From Piezodorus guildinii (Eukaryota; Arthropoda; Insecta; Hemiptera; Pentatomidae): a stretch of DNA of 64,000 bases. Location of the stretch: the NCBI GenBank assembly GCA_023052935.1, contig CM041293.1, forward strand, positions 177,931,600-177,995,599. The letters are read 5' to 3'. Shown here piece after piece: positions 11,108 through 22,925 of this stretch. The notes under the pieces were generated by a model, which saw only the letters and a list, made by a program, of their open reading frames with translations, did not search any database and was not told the DNA's origin. Position 1 is the stretch's first letter, and every line of letters starts with the position of its first letter. A program made the position numbers and the translations under genes.

Positions 11108-11976
11108 ATCCTATTATTTTATTTTAACTGTCATCATAAATAATGCAATATCGTCCTAAGGGAGAAAGCCAAGAGAGAGAAAATATTGCTAGCTTAGATC
11201 TTAAATATATAAAGATATAAAGAATAATTTCTTGGATCAAACATTTTGTAATAGGGTATAGAAAAATGATTTTTTTTTTTTTTTAGACAGTGCTTAAATG
11301 CCGATATTTAAAATTTTCTTCATCTAAAGTACCTTTAATTCTGTAGATTGTATAAAAATAACTATATGATCTTATTACCATTAATAAGTATCAGCTAAAT
11401 ATGCAAGTTGAGCGAATTTTATTAACAACTAAAGGATAAAACTAAAAATATATTTTTTTAATGCAATTATTCTTTTTTGAACATAAGAGCAGTAATATAC
11501 ATGTATAATATACCGTTGGAAAGCTAATATTTTAGAAATAATATTATCTTATAAATAAGCTTGTAAAAGTTAACGAAGAGTAATAAATAACGGATAAAAC
11601 TAACTGATTATTTTAGATAATAATGTAATAGAGTTTTTAATAAAACACATGTTTCTATATTAATTCAATTTAATTAAGTCTTTAATGGTTTCACTCATTT
11701 TTATCTCTAACTATTTTTTAAAATTCAAAATTTCAGAGTACGGTAAATATTTTTATGCTTTTTAAGACTCAACAATACTTAATAACTCCTTTATAACATT
11801 CACTAAGCGTGTTTAATCCCATTTGAATTTTAAAAAAAAATCTAATTCGCGTAACACACGACTTTCACTTATCTTCGTTGTTTTCTATTTAATCAATCTG
11901 AGAATTTTTACTTTCACTTACACACACAACATGTGTATATATATATTGTTTGATCAGTTCTCGACTGTTGATAGTT

Positions 11977-12266
11977 TAAGTTTCTGTTGTTTTCATGTTT
12001 CATTCATTGAATAAACAATTTTATCTATGCGACGTTTCGAGAATTCATTGTTCTAATAATCATGCCTTAACAATGGAAAAACAAAAAAACAGAATATTAA
12101 TATTATTATTATATAATATTGATTAATTATTGTATAATAATATTAAAGTTCTGTTTTTTGGTTTTTCCATTGTTAAGGCATGATTATGAGAACAATAAAT
12201 TCTCGAAATGTCGCATAGATAAAATTGTTTATTCATTGACTGAAACTTGAGAACAACAGAAACTTA
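11977..12266. repeat. Palindromic fold-back element inside tandem unit (copy 1)
   Basis: Arms of about 120 bp at 11977-12095 and 12149-12266 are inverted copies; both include CAATGGAAAAAC or its complement and a CGACGTTTCGAGAATT-like block. The centre is AT-rich. It has the form of a MITE but no target-site duplication was identified. Confidence 0.8.
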
Positions 12267-13597
12267 TATAATATATATATATATAGTAAGGGAAAGTATT
12301 GTGATCGTTTTTTATACGGAAATACGCGTTTTAAGGTCACCTGAGTCCAGATAACCAAGTCCCGCATAAAGGTCTGTGTGTCTGTAGTAAGTCTAGCGAA
12401 AAAACGAAAAGTCGCACGAAACTGAAATTTCATATTTAAGAGGACTATAATCCGAGATGTTACAGCAACTTTTTCACTAACATCGGCTGACCGGAAGAGG
12501 AACTTTATACAATGCATTTTGCACCTTTTTACAATTTACTCAAAAATGGATTGAACGACTTTGATTAACCTCGCTATATCGATGTAAAATTTAATGGTCT
12601 TTAATATTATGGAGATTTTATTCGGATTAAAATGTTCTGACAGGGCTTAAATGCCGATATTTTAAATTTTCTTCATCTAAAGTACCTTTAATTATGTAGA
12701 TTATATAAAAATAACTATATGATCTTATTATCCTATTATTTTATTTTAACTGTCATCATAAATAATGCAATATCGTCCTAAGGGAGAAAGCCAAGAGAGA
12801 GAAAATATTGCTAGCTTAGATCTTAAATATATAAAGATATAAAGAATAATTTCTTGGATCAAACATTTTGTAATAGGGTATAGAAAAATGATTTTTTTTT
12901 TTTTTTAGACAGTGCTTAAATGCCGATATTTAAAATTTTCTTCATCTAAAGTACCTTTAATTCTGTAGATTGTATAAAAATAACTATATGATCTTATTAC
13001 CATTAATAAGTATCAGCTAAATATGCAAGTTGAGCGAATTTTATTAACAACTAAAGGATAAAACTAAAAATATATTTTTTTAATGCAATTATTCTTTTTT
13101 GAACATAAGAGCAGTAATATACATGTATAATATACCGTTGGAAAGCTAAATATTTTAGAAATAATATTATCTTATAAATAAGCTTGTAAAAGTTAACGAA
13201 GAGTAATAAATAACGGATAAAACTAACTGATTATTTTAGATAATAATGTAATAGAGTTTTTAATAAAACACATGTTTCTATATTAATTCAATTTAATTAA
13301 GTCTTTAATGGTTTCACTCATTTTTATCTCTAACTATTTTTTAAAATTCAAAATTTCAGAGTACGGTAAATATTTTTATGCTTTTTAAGACTCAACAATA
13401 CTTAATAACTCCTTTATAACATTCACTAAGCGTGTTTAATCCCATTTGAATTTTAAAAAAAAATCTAATTCGCGTAACACACGACTTTCACTTATCTTCG
13501 TTGTTTTCTATTTAATCAATCTGAGAATTTTTACTTTCACTTACACACACACATGTGTATATATATATTGTTTGATCAGTTCTCGACTGTTGATAGT

Positions 13598-13886
13598 TTA
13601 AGTTTCTGTTGTTTTCATGTTTCATTCATTGAATAAACAATTTTATCTATGCGACGTTTCGAGAATTCATTGTTCTAATAATCATGCCTTAACAATGGAA
13701 AAACAAAAAAACAGAATATTAATATTATTATTATATAATATTGATTAATTATTGTATAATAATATTAAAGTTCTGTTTTTTGGTTTTTTCCATTGTTAAG
13801 GCATGATTATGAGAACAATAAATTCTCGAAATGTCGCATAGATAAAATTGTTTATTCATTGACTGAAACTTGAGAACAACAGAAAC
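13598..13886. repeat. Palindromic fold-back element inside tandem unit (copy 2)
   Basis: This is the second copy of the palindrome at 11977-12266, carried along by the 1.62 kb tandem duplication, with one extra T in a homopolymer. Confidence 0.8.
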
Positions 13887-14884
13887 TTATATAATATATA
13901 TATATAGTAAGGGAAAGTATTGTGATCGTTTTTTATACGGAAATACGCGTTTTAAGGTCACCTGAGTCCAGATAACCAAGTCCCGCATAAAGGTCTGTGT
14001 GTCTGTAGTAAGTCTAGCGAAAAAACGAAAAGTCGCACGAAACTGAAATTTCATATTTAAGAGGACTATAATCCGAGATGTTACAGCAACTTTTTCACTA
14101 ACATCGGCTGACCGGAAGAGGAACTTTATACAATGCATTTTGCACCTTTTTACAATTTACTCAAAAATGGATTGAACGACTTTGATTAACCTCGCTATAT
14201 CGATGTAAAATTTAATGGTCTTTAATATTATGGAGATTTTATTCGGATTAAAATGTTCTGACAGGGCTTAAATGCCGATATTTTAAATTTTCTTCATCTA
14301 AAGTACCTTTAATTATGTAGATTATATAAAAATAACTATATGATCTTATTATCCTATTATTTTATTTTAACTGTCATCATAAATAATGCAATATCGTCCT
14401 AAGGGAGAAAGCCAAGAGAGAGAAAATATTGCTAGCTTAGATCTTAAATATATAAAGATATAAAGAATAATTTCTTGGATCAAACATTTTGTAATAGGGT
14501 ATAGAAAAATGATTTTTTTTTTTTTTAGACAGTGCTTAAATGCCGATATTTAAAATTTTCTTCATCTAAAGTACCTTTAATTCTGTAGATTGTATAAAAA
14601 TAACTATATGATCTTATTACCATTAATAAGTATCAGCTAAATATGCAAGTTGAGCGAATTTTATTAACAACTAAAGGATAAAACTAAAAATATATTTTTT
14701 TAATGCAATTATTCTTTTTTGAACATAAGAGCAGTAATATACATGTATAATATAACCGTTGGAAAGCTAAATATTTTAGAAATAATATTATCTTATAAAT
14801 AAGCTTGTAAAAGTTAACGAAGAGTAATAAATAACGGATAAAACTAACTGATTATTTTAGATAATAATGTAATAGAGTTTTTAA

Positions 14885-15175
14885 TAAAACACATGTTTCT
14901 ATATTAATTCAATTTAATTAAGTCTTTAATAGGTTCACGTGTTTTTATCTCTAACTGTATTTGAAAATTCTTTCATTGATTTTAAAAATGGAGGTAATTG
15001 AAAGTCGTGTGTTGCCTACACCAGATTTTTAATAGAACACATGTTTCTATATAATTTCAATTAATTAATTCTTTAATAGTTTCACGTGTTTTTATCTCTA
15101 ACTGTATTTGAAAATTCTTTCATTAATTTTAAAAATGGAGGTAAGTGAAAGTCGTGTGTTGCCCGCACCAGATTT
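14885..15175 (+). repeat. Two family H 3' ends in tandem
   Basis: Two adjacent segments of about 145 bp (14885-15030 and 15031-15175) each run from the ACACATGTTTCTATAT block through GGAGGTAAKTGAAAGTCG to CACCAGATTTTT. The 3' end of the element is thus duplicated head-to-tail. Confidence 0.8.
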
Positions 15176-15442
15176 TTTTCTAGTGCTCCAGCAAGTATTT
15201 CAACCAATCTCTTATAAATTTGTTTTCGAAAAGTTTAGAACCTATGGGAAGGAGACTAATAGTATAATAAGAGGAGGGTTTGTACATGTCTCTGTCTAAA
15301 AACAACTTAACTAAAAACAAAATAATATGAAAAACAACAATATTTAAAAATAAATTATTCTTGACCTATTTTCTTTTAAACTGGAGTGTTTTTTTTTTGT
15401 GACAAGAGGTGGCAGAAGAGCACTCTTGCCTTTGAGACTCAC
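15176..15442. other. Intron sequence downstream of the 3' neuroligin exon
   Basis: No repeat or gene was recognised between the family H end and the exon. On the minus strand the donor GTGAGT lies directly after the exon at 15442-15437. Confidence 0.5.
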
Positions 15443-15689
15443 CTCAGGATAAGAGCTCTCCTTGGAGTGGTGGCTGAAGTGGTAGAAGTAGGTGGGGGCT
15501 CCCCGCCGCGCGTGGAGGTAGCCCAGCCGCAGCAGCGGGGCCACCGTGTGTCCGTCCGAGAGTGCCTCCAGCGTCGAGTCCCGGATGTTGATCGGGTGCT
15601 GGATCGGCTTCTCCCAGTCGGTGTACTCGTTTCTCACCGTCGAGAAGATCTCGTTGAGGTGGTAATCGTAAGCGTTGCGAACGTACGTC
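15443..15689 (-). CDS. Neuroligin-like gene, downstream exon in window
   Basis: Neuroligins are single-pass postsynaptic adhesion proteins with a catalytically inactive cholinesterase-like extracellular domain that binds neurexin. This 247-bp exon starts after an acceptor reading GTGTTTCAG (AG at 15691-15690) and ends before a GTGAGT donor at 15442. The incoming phase is 2 and the outgoing phase is 0. It encodes 82 full codons after a split Arg. The sequence includes TYVRNAYDYHLNEIF, NEYTDWEKPIQHPINIRD and TLEALSDGHTVAPLL, the strongly conserved stretch of insect neuroligins as I recall them, then an HSKESSYPE end. Frame and phase match the upstream exon at 38171-38534 exactly. The exon is GC-rich against an AT-rich background. 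Other cholinesterase-like adhesion proteins (gliotactin, neurotactin) are less likely. Confidence 0.88.
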
Positions 15690-15728
15690 CTGAAACACAC
15701 CCTTTCAGATTAAAAACGCTGCAAATTA

Positions 15729-16434
15729 TTGGGTTGTTTCACATAGACATTAGCTTCCGAATCAATTACCCACTTTTTAGTATACATATATGAAAATGGA
15801 AACACGCGATTTTCGAGTAATATTTTTGTACGAGTTTAAACTCGGCCATTCAGCAGCTGAGGCAGGGAGTGTTAATGAACGGACCATTCGCCGTTGGTTT
15901 GCTAAGTTTTCAGCTGGGATACCGACTTGGAAAACTTGTCCCGAGGAAGACCTCCGTCCGTAATATACAACGATGTCCTCAAACATACAGTAGAAGGAAA
16001 CTCCTACCAAACAGTTAAAGGACTCTCAGCACAACTAAATGCAAGTGCATCTAACGTTTCCAGACATTTACATGGGTACCTCATGATCTCACTGAGCGGC
16101 ATGTTTCAAAACATACCGTGCGAAAATTGAAAGAACTGGGCAACGAAGTTCTGCACCCGCCATATTCTCTCGACTTGTCTCCAACAGATTACAACCTGTT
16201 CAGGAATTTTTGACAACTTCGTCAAAGGAAAAGTTTTTGAAGTGCGTTTTCAGATTTTGTTTCACTTCAAAGCTCAGAGTTTTTCAGTTCGGGGATAAAA
16301 AAGTTGGTGTCACGTTGGGAAAAATGTGTAAAAAAAGAAGGTAAATACTTCTAATAGAATTATCATGTTTTCATATCATATTTTTAATAAAAACCTTTAC
16401 CTTGAAAACGGACATTTCATGTGACACAACCCAA
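15729..16434 (+). mobile_element. Mariner-family transposon, internally deleted copy 1
   Basis: Terminal inverted repeats begin TTGGGTTGTTTCACAT and end ATGTGACACAACCCAA, flanked by TA on both sides (15727-15728, 16435-16436). Fragments of a mariner transposase are readable: the N-terminal helix-turn-helix part (FRVIFLYEFKLGHSAAEA, then VNERTIRRWFAKFSAG), and a C-terminal part containing a PPYSLDLSPTDYN-like block with the third catalytic Asp. The first two catalytic Asp regions are deleted. The copy lies within the intron, 40 bp from the acceptor side of the 15443-15689 exon. Confidence 0.88.
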
Positions 16435-16540
16435 TATTACACCATGGTTTATTATTTTCAAATAACAATAAAGAAATAGAAGGGAAGAAAGAAAAGTAAA
16501 TTTTATTCTAGGGACCTTCTGTCTCCAAAGAATATTTTTG

Positions 16541-16740
16541 TGTTTAGAACATAAAAACAGCAATGCAGACGTATAATATACCGTTGTATAGCTAAAGATT
16601 TTCGAAAAATATTATGTTATTCACAAAATTGTAAAAGTTAATGTAGAGTGATGAAAAGCCGATAAATCTAACCGATTGTCGTAGATAATAATAATATAAT
16701 AGATTATCTAATAAAATACATGTTTCTATTTAAACTAATA
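16541..16740 (+). repeat. Family H repeat, left piece interrupted by an RTE
   Basis: It contains the AATATACCGTTG and ACATGTTTCTAT landmarks. The copy is cut by the RTE-like element and resumes at about 17961. Confidence 0.7.
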
Positions 16741-16747
16741 ATAATAA

Positions 16748-17958
16748 TAATACAATGGCGCTACAGTCCGATGTGAACCTTGGCCTCCTCAATGAGCCTT
16801 CGCCAGGTGGCTCGTTCCTGTGCAGCTGCTTTCCAATTCCATACATTCAGAAGGGTCCGGGCATCCTTTGCGACAGCATCTTCCCAGCGCAGCCTAGGTC
16901 TTCCTCTTCCTCTTGAGCGGTCCAGTTTTCCCTCCAGCAACATCCTGGGAATTTCCTCCTCGTCTATCCTTGCCAAGTGGCCTGCCCATCTTAATCGACC
17001 ACTCTTAATGTATCGTACAATAGTGGTTTCCCCAAAGAGTGCATATAGTTCCCGGTTGTAGAGTCTTCTCCATTGATCTCCAACTTTAATGGGTCCAAAT
17101 ATGCGCCGCAAAATCTTTCTTTCAAAGATCAAGAGCTCTGCTTCTTCTGAACTAGTTGAGGTTCACGCCTCGCTAGAATAAGGTAGTACTGGTCGAATAA
17201 GGGTTTTATAAAGGCTGCACTTAGTCTGTCTGGATAAGGCCTTGCTGCTGAGATGTTTCCTTAATCCAAAATAGCAACAGCTTGCTTTTCTTAATCGTTG
17301 ACCGATCTCGAGGGATATCTTGTTAGAGCTGCTGACTATAGATCCCAGGTACGTAAATTGGTTTACGCATTCAAACGTGAAAGATCCGATCGATAGTGGT
17401 TCCTTAATAAGGTTGTCAGTTCCCGGGCGAGCTCTCATGTACTTCGTTTTGTCTTGGTTTATAGATAGCCCCATGACTGTTGCTTCTCCCACAAGTCTAA
17501 GAAAAGCTTCTTTCAAGGCGTTTATAGATCTTGCCACTATATCTAGATCGTACCCAAGTATCTGTGTCATCCTGTTATAAACTGTATTAATGGTTTCCAC
17601 ACCGGACCTTCTTATAACCCATTATAAGGTAAGATTAAATAACAAACAGGCCAGAGCATCTCCTTGTCTTAGCCCTTTCTTTGTTTCGAATTCAGGAGAT
17701 AAATCACGCTGTATTGGGACTGTACACCTTACATCGTTCATGCAGATTTTAATGAGATGAATCAGCTTTGATGGTATTCCGAGATCATACAACGCTTCGT
17801 AGAGCTTTGGCCTCTTTATGCTGTCATATACGCTTCGGAAATCTATAAAACTGTGGTGGGTGACCATCTTATATTCTACGCCTTTTTCCAAAATCATCCG
17901 CAGCCCGAATATTTGATTGACTGTTGATTTAATCCAGCCTGATATTTACCAGTTTCTC
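16748..17958 (-). mobile_element. RTE-like non-LTR retrotransposon, 5'-truncated and decayed
   Basis: Read on the minus strand from about 17958, reverse-transcriptase blocks appear in order. These are a KSTVNQIF-like start, FIDFRSVYDSIKRPKLYEAL, KKGLRQGDALACLLFNL, and LGYDLDIVARS where a YADD catalytic block is expected. An FTYLGSIVSSSNK block follows, then IFERKILRRIFGP and the RLRWAGHLARID tail. A stop (about 17620-17623) and frame changes break it, and the catalytic YADD is missing. The 3' end reads TGTAGCGCCATTG followed by a trinucleotide (TAT)n run, a microsatellite tail typical of the RTE clade. It is inserted into a family H copy. Confidence 0.85.
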
Positions 17959-17960
17959 AC

Positions 17961-18110
17961 TTAGCGAATGGGAGAAGCTTCTTAAAGAGTACATTTGATA
18001 GTACTTTATATCTATTGAAACTAATCGCAATTAATTCTCTAAAAATTTATTTTCATCTCTTAAATTGATTATAACATCGCAGGTAAGTGAAAGTCGTGTG
18101 TTTCGCGCAC
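17961..18110 (+). repeat. Family H repeat, right piece with 3' end
   Basis: It resumes after the RTE and ends with CAGGTAAGTGAAAGTCGTG, then a GCGCAC variant of the terminal hairpin. Confidence 0.7.
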
Positions 18111-19080
18111 ATCTAAAATTCGTTGATTTTTGTTAGTTTAATTGATTTTTAATATTGATAATTTTAATTTATATAAATATTTACTATTTTTACTAATATT
18201 ATTTATTTTAAATTAATCTTCTAAAATAAATATATCTGGCACTGTTGACCGTGATGCTTTGTGCCATTAAAATGTAAAAAGCAACCAACCAACCTGCCAT
18301 TGACCAATGTGCCTGTGGATGGGATCTCTTTGTAAATAATAAGGAAAATATAAGAGGTATATTGACCTAGGACTGGTACAATAGCTGTTAGCATTAATTA
18401 TAAGCACGGCGGCATTACTACCACAGTAATTGCCCCCACTAATCAGATTACCGTCCTGCTTCTATCAGGCGGGTTCTCTCGAGGTCAGAGTAATTCAGTC
18501 AAATAGTAATACGTATGGCCTAACTATGTATCCTGCCCTACACCAGCCTAGTCTCTCTGACCAATTTATTGTCAGTTTATTAATTTAAACTTTTTACCTC
18601 ATCACATCTATGGAGTGTCCTCACAGCACCTGAAGCTTTCTACTCCTCAGAAAATTTATTCTCAATTCTAGGGTGTATAACGTTGAGGTGACCAGACAAT
18701 TCGTCCCGCGTCCCGCGACGTTTTTCGAAAGTCCAGACTTTTAGAATTTTCAGAGAGAAACTGTTATTTATTAAGTAATATTACAATCAGTACAATTTAG
18801 GACATGTTTAATAGTGATAAAGTACAACATTCCTACTACATTCACACGATATATACAAAACAATAAATTTATATAATAATAATACAATATACATATATAC
18901 AAAACAAAATCAATAAAAATATTATACAAAAAATATACAAAACAATATCAATAATAATATCATACAAAAAAAAAATCAATTAAAATATTATAAAAAAAAA
19001 ATATATACAAAAGTCACTCATACCTATATACAATCCTGAAACATACAGCACGTGAGTGGAGAATCCAGCAATCCAGCAGT
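18111..19080. repeat. AT-rich sequence with degenerate tandem repeat
   Basis: No gene is supported. About 18840-19015 is a degenerate tandem array of short units resembling ATACAAAACAATATCAATAAT. The part at 18290-18660 is less AT-rich but contains no recognisable domain. Confidence 0.5.
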
Positions 19081-19172
19081 AAATTTCAATTAATTATGTT
19101 TAAAAAAATGCTTTAATTGATTTTAACAAAGGAGGTAAGTGAAAGTCGTGTGTTGAGCGCACCACATTTTTT
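19081..19172 (+). repeat. Family H repeat, 3' end only
   Basis: This short piece contains GGAGGTAAGTGAAAGTCGTG and then TTGAGCGCACCACATTTTTT, a variant of the 3' terminus. Confidence 0.7.
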
Positions 19173-21642
19173 TAAAATTTATAAAATGTACTTATGTTAA
19201 AAATAAAAAAATAGTACGATATTATTTTTATTCTGTATGAAAATTTTTTTTGATACCCCTTCCCTTCTTCAGAGTTGCCCCGCTTCGACCATCTAAAAAT
19301 CTGGTCACCTTATATAAGGTAAAAAGCCTTCATAAGCAAAGACCCCGCTTCACTGCCAAAGCTTGTCATAGATAAAATAACAATTTTATGGTTATAGTAA
19401 AAGATACGTCTACTATTCGCGTAAGTTATGGCAAACGTGTACTTTTTCATTATCTTCGACTTGCCACAGTCCTGCTCTGTTGTCCACCGCTATGTCATTG
19501 TTGGGGTTTAAATGATGATTTCCTCCCCCCAAAAAAACTTTTCTTGGGTAGGAAGATTATTTTCCCCAGACTTTATGCACTCACTTATAACTTGCTGCTG
19601 TTCAAACTCACATGTTTCTATCTCAAACAAAAATCTGTCTTAGCCTATTTATTTAAAAATTCAAAATTGTAAAATTTGAACGGGTTTCCACCCCTAGCAT
19701 GGTCACTTCGGACAAAATCAGCAATTTAGGTGGACAAAAGTCAAGTTAGGAATTTTGGAGTTCTCGAACTTTTTACTATTAGTTGGTAAGACGCTTAATA
19801 CTAATATTTACCGCCATACCGTCTTTTCAAATAAATAGTAAATGAGTGAATCATTCCTGCCTAATAACCGCACTTGTATAAACAGGAATGCCTAATAACC
19901 GGCAGTGGGATTTTCTTTATTCGATGGCCATTTATTATGTTCAAGGTGTGTGTAGTCCAAAGTCTTTTTGCTTTTATTTAACAATGGAAATTGCTGAGAC
20001 AGGTAAGACATTATATTTCCACACTCGTTATTGAATATACATTGCAACCTACCCGTAGATTTAATTTAGTAATTTGTAAATGTATGACCCTATTCAATAA
20101 CGAAAAACTATATAACCCCCAAGTTACCCTAATGATTGGTTTGTAGGATTTGTGTCATCAACCCTCCTAGTTTTTAAATATCGGAAAGACTTTTTGGAAT
20201 TTTATGCGGTTCGGGGGATATATATTTTTTTTCACACACGACACTCCGAATCACGGTAAAAGTGAACAGACATACGACCATCTTTTATTCGATTGCAGTA
20301 AACTGGACCAAACATAGACACAAACTGATCTCAACAGTCCTTCTTAACGGAGACCAATGGCCGCCTTCGAAGTGCGACCTTCTTACGAAATATTTTTCAA
20401 AATTTGTTGAATTTGTGGAAAGGGTGGACTATGCCGAATTGAATAACTCGTTATTAATTTTATTTTATTTACTTTCACCGTTACTAATACTAGTCAATAA
20501 GTTAGTTAGTTTGTATTATTTCGTTAAGTAGTTATAACAAATGAATTATTTATTATTTGTTACTGGTTTCTTTGTTTAGTCAATTAGTTAGTATTATTTT
20601 GTTAATTCGTTATAACAAATGATTAATTTATCAGTTCATATTTATTAGTTTTATTTACCAGTTATTATTATACAATATTTTATATTCTGTAACTTAATGT
20701 TCTGTAACTTAATTTATATTCTGTAATAAAAATACGCGTTGTATCGCAAGATGGTACGCGTATAAATAAATGCACCCATTGCAGGGTTACTGTAATGAGG
20801 AAAACAGTAAGAATCGATAGAAATAGCTGATGAAATGTACATGATCATGACTTTATGTTATACATACATACAGTTACAGAAAGTCGTCAATATTTCATTT
20901 TATAATATAAATAAACATTTTGGCAGATTATTTAAGGAAAGTTAGGATTTTTGTGGATTTTTAAATCTTTTCATAAACAAAAATAAGTAATAAAAAAGTT
21001 GAGCTATGATAAAAAATGCACATTTAAGGAGACGACAAATCTACATAATTTGTTACAATATTTACTGGCATGCCCCAGTAAGCAATTGGAATTTAAATAT
21101 TCATTTGTTTTTATCCTAGTATCATTTATATTATTTATGTATGTACTTATAAATATGCTATAGTATGTACGAGATTATTATTAAATACTAACAACCACTA
21201 ACACCAAATGGGCCAAACTCCATGGCTTATATGTATATAATAGCTAATAAAATAAATCTAAAAAAAAAAAATTGAAGTTTTCTAAATTATTTAAAATACA
21301 CCTATTAGCAGGTTTAAGCCACTCCAAGCCATTATTAGATTTTTTGTATTATTTTCCCCATTCTTTGGAACTTCAAACGTGAAATGTAGGGAAGTTTTAG
21401 ATTTTAGCAAATAAAATTGATTTTTGAGCACTGGCAAGCGTACCAATCTTGTCAAAAAATTAATTAATTTTTGTAATTTTTCTTATAAATATTTTCTGGG
21501 ACCCCAAAGGTTAAATATGGTAATGTTTCGGAATTTCGTACACCTAAATTGTCTGTCTCACACCCCTTGATACCTGACAATACTCTATCTATTATAATCA
21601 TTTTGATTTCTAAGCTTAACAATTAAAAATTCTGATTAAATT
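19173..21642. other. Unassigned intron sequence, about 2.5 kb
   Basis: No repeat family from elsewhere in the window, no splice-bounded exon and no recognisable protein was found. Open frames at 19388-19672 and 20262-20531 lack a domain and have low-complexity hydrophobic ends. Confidence 0.4.
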
Positions 21643-22545
21643 ACAATAAACTCTCTTTTTAACGAACACATTTATAACGAACACCCGTTTATATCGAACT
21701 ATCGTTGCAGTCCCTTGAAAAATGAATAGAAAACTATGCTTTGTCCTCGTTTATAACGAAATATTCTCTTATAACGAATTAACGAACTACTTTTTTGGAC
21801 CTCAGAATTGAATTTGTTCGGTTATTGCGAAAAGTAAAGAAGAAAAAAATTACTAAAAATAAAAATAAGAGCGGCGCCTTTCTGTCCAAATCCTTACCTC
21901 TTCCCTCTATTCTGTGATTCACGGTCTGTGACAGCTTCTAATTTCTAGAGTTCCAGCTAGTTTTTCTGTTTTTATGGCTTTTATTACTTGCTTTAATTCG
22001 AGTTTCCTACGAGGTCAAGGAAAAATCCATTGATTTAAATACAAGGTTGACGATTTTCCAAGAAGTGGAAAATCTTGTGGAAAAAATTTGACTCGAAATA
22101 AAAAAATGCGGAAAAATACGGGATATCAAAATCTCCTCTATCAACGATTATCGCTAATAAAGATAAAATCGATGCCTCCGTTGCGTCTTCATCGAGATGT
22201 GCAAAAAAAAAAAAAAAAAATCTTTTTATTATTTCATCTTATGAATATGAATTTATGTGATTTTGACCTTGTAAGTTCCTTTTTAAGTTTTGTATTTTTA
22301 ATGACGGTTTATGTTTATCTTAAAGTATTATGTAAAATGTGAAATAAGATAGATATATGTACATAGTGCATAGTTTTAACTGCTTTTGTAGTTTCTAAAT
22401 AAACATGTGAAAGCGAATGCTGTATTGAAAATATTTCTTTTTAACCACCTGAATTTATACCAAGACATAAAATATAATTACAATATATTTTTCGGATATA
22501 ACGAATTCTTTTATAACGAATAGAGAAATTTTGGTCCCTTGGAGT

Positions 22546-22548
<3 letters not shown>
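21643..22548 (+). mobile_element. pogo/Tigger-like DNA transposon remnant
   Basis: The left end (CAATAAACTCTCTTTTTAACG, with repeated TATAACGAA words) and right end (TTGGTCCCTTGGAGTTACTA) resemble the inverted termini of pogo/Tigger elements. Inside, about 22022-22205, a frame reads EKSIDLNTRLTIFQEVENLVE. After a one-base shift it reads AEKYGISKSPLSTIIANKDK. This is the N-terminal HTH DNA-binding domain found in CENP-B, jerky and pogo transposases. The DDE catalytic domain is missing, so this is an internally deleted remnant. Confidence 0.75.
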
Positions 22549-22589
<41 letters not shown>

Positions 22590-22610
22590 TATTATATATA
22601 TATATATATT
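22549..22610. repeat. (AT)n microsatellite
   Basis: A run of TA dinucleotides of about 60 bp lies between the pogo-like remnant and a family H 5' end. Confidence 0.95.
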
Positions 22611-22611
22611 T

Positions 22612-22925
22612 AATTTTTACTTTCACTTACATAAAATATAAAATATATAGTAAGGGAAAGTATTGCGATCGTGAAAATTTTCGAATTCCAGTTTTCAACA
22701 GAAATGCACGTTTTAGGGTCCGCCAAATCCAAATGACTAAATCCCGCAAAATCGTCTGTGTGTCCATGTGTGTGGTAAGTCCAGCACGAAAACGAAAAGG
22801 TGTACGAAACTAAAATTGCATTTTTTAAAAGCGTCTATGGCTGAGGTGTTACATTACAGCTACTTTTCTATTAAAATTAGCCAGCAAGAAGAGACACATT
22901 ATACCATGCATTTTGCACCTCTTTA
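22612..22925 (+). repeat. Family H repeat, 5' part
   Basis: It starts with TTTTTACTTTCACTTAC, the AT centre and GTAAGGGAAAGTATTGCG, continues to the GCATTTTGCACCTC block and stops there. Confidence 0.85.

Larger units (their letters stand above)
11108..14925. repeat. Tandem duplication, unit about 1.62 kb, 2.35 copies
   Basis: The same sequence starts at 11108, 12730 and 14351, giving periods of 1622 and 1621 bp. Copies differ by only a few substitutions and short indels; for example the AT tract is longer in the first copy. Each full unit holds a 3' part of family H, a large palindrome, an AT tract and a 5' part of family H. The third copy stops at about 14925, where the sequence switches to a different family H variant. 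Junctions read GATCTTATTATCC, consistent with unequal exchange or template switching. Confidence 0.92.

Noticed and set aside
10933..11127. A possible exon in the less AT-rich 10930-11107 stretch
   Set aside because: Translations on both strands show no family motif, and the neighbouring poly(T) suggests a retroposon instead.
12233..12517. Minus-strand frame repeated at 13887-14138
   Set aside because: It is non-coding family H sequence duplicated by the 1.62 kb tandem repeat; no domain is present.
1..15442. A further downstream neuroligin exon
   Set aside because: I looked for the segment that follows SYPE in the family and for a GC-rich spliced block, but none was found.
15386..15793. Plus-strand open frame across the downstream exon
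   Set aside because: The minus strand has splice-bounded conserved coding sequence, and the plus frame extends through the acceptor into intron.
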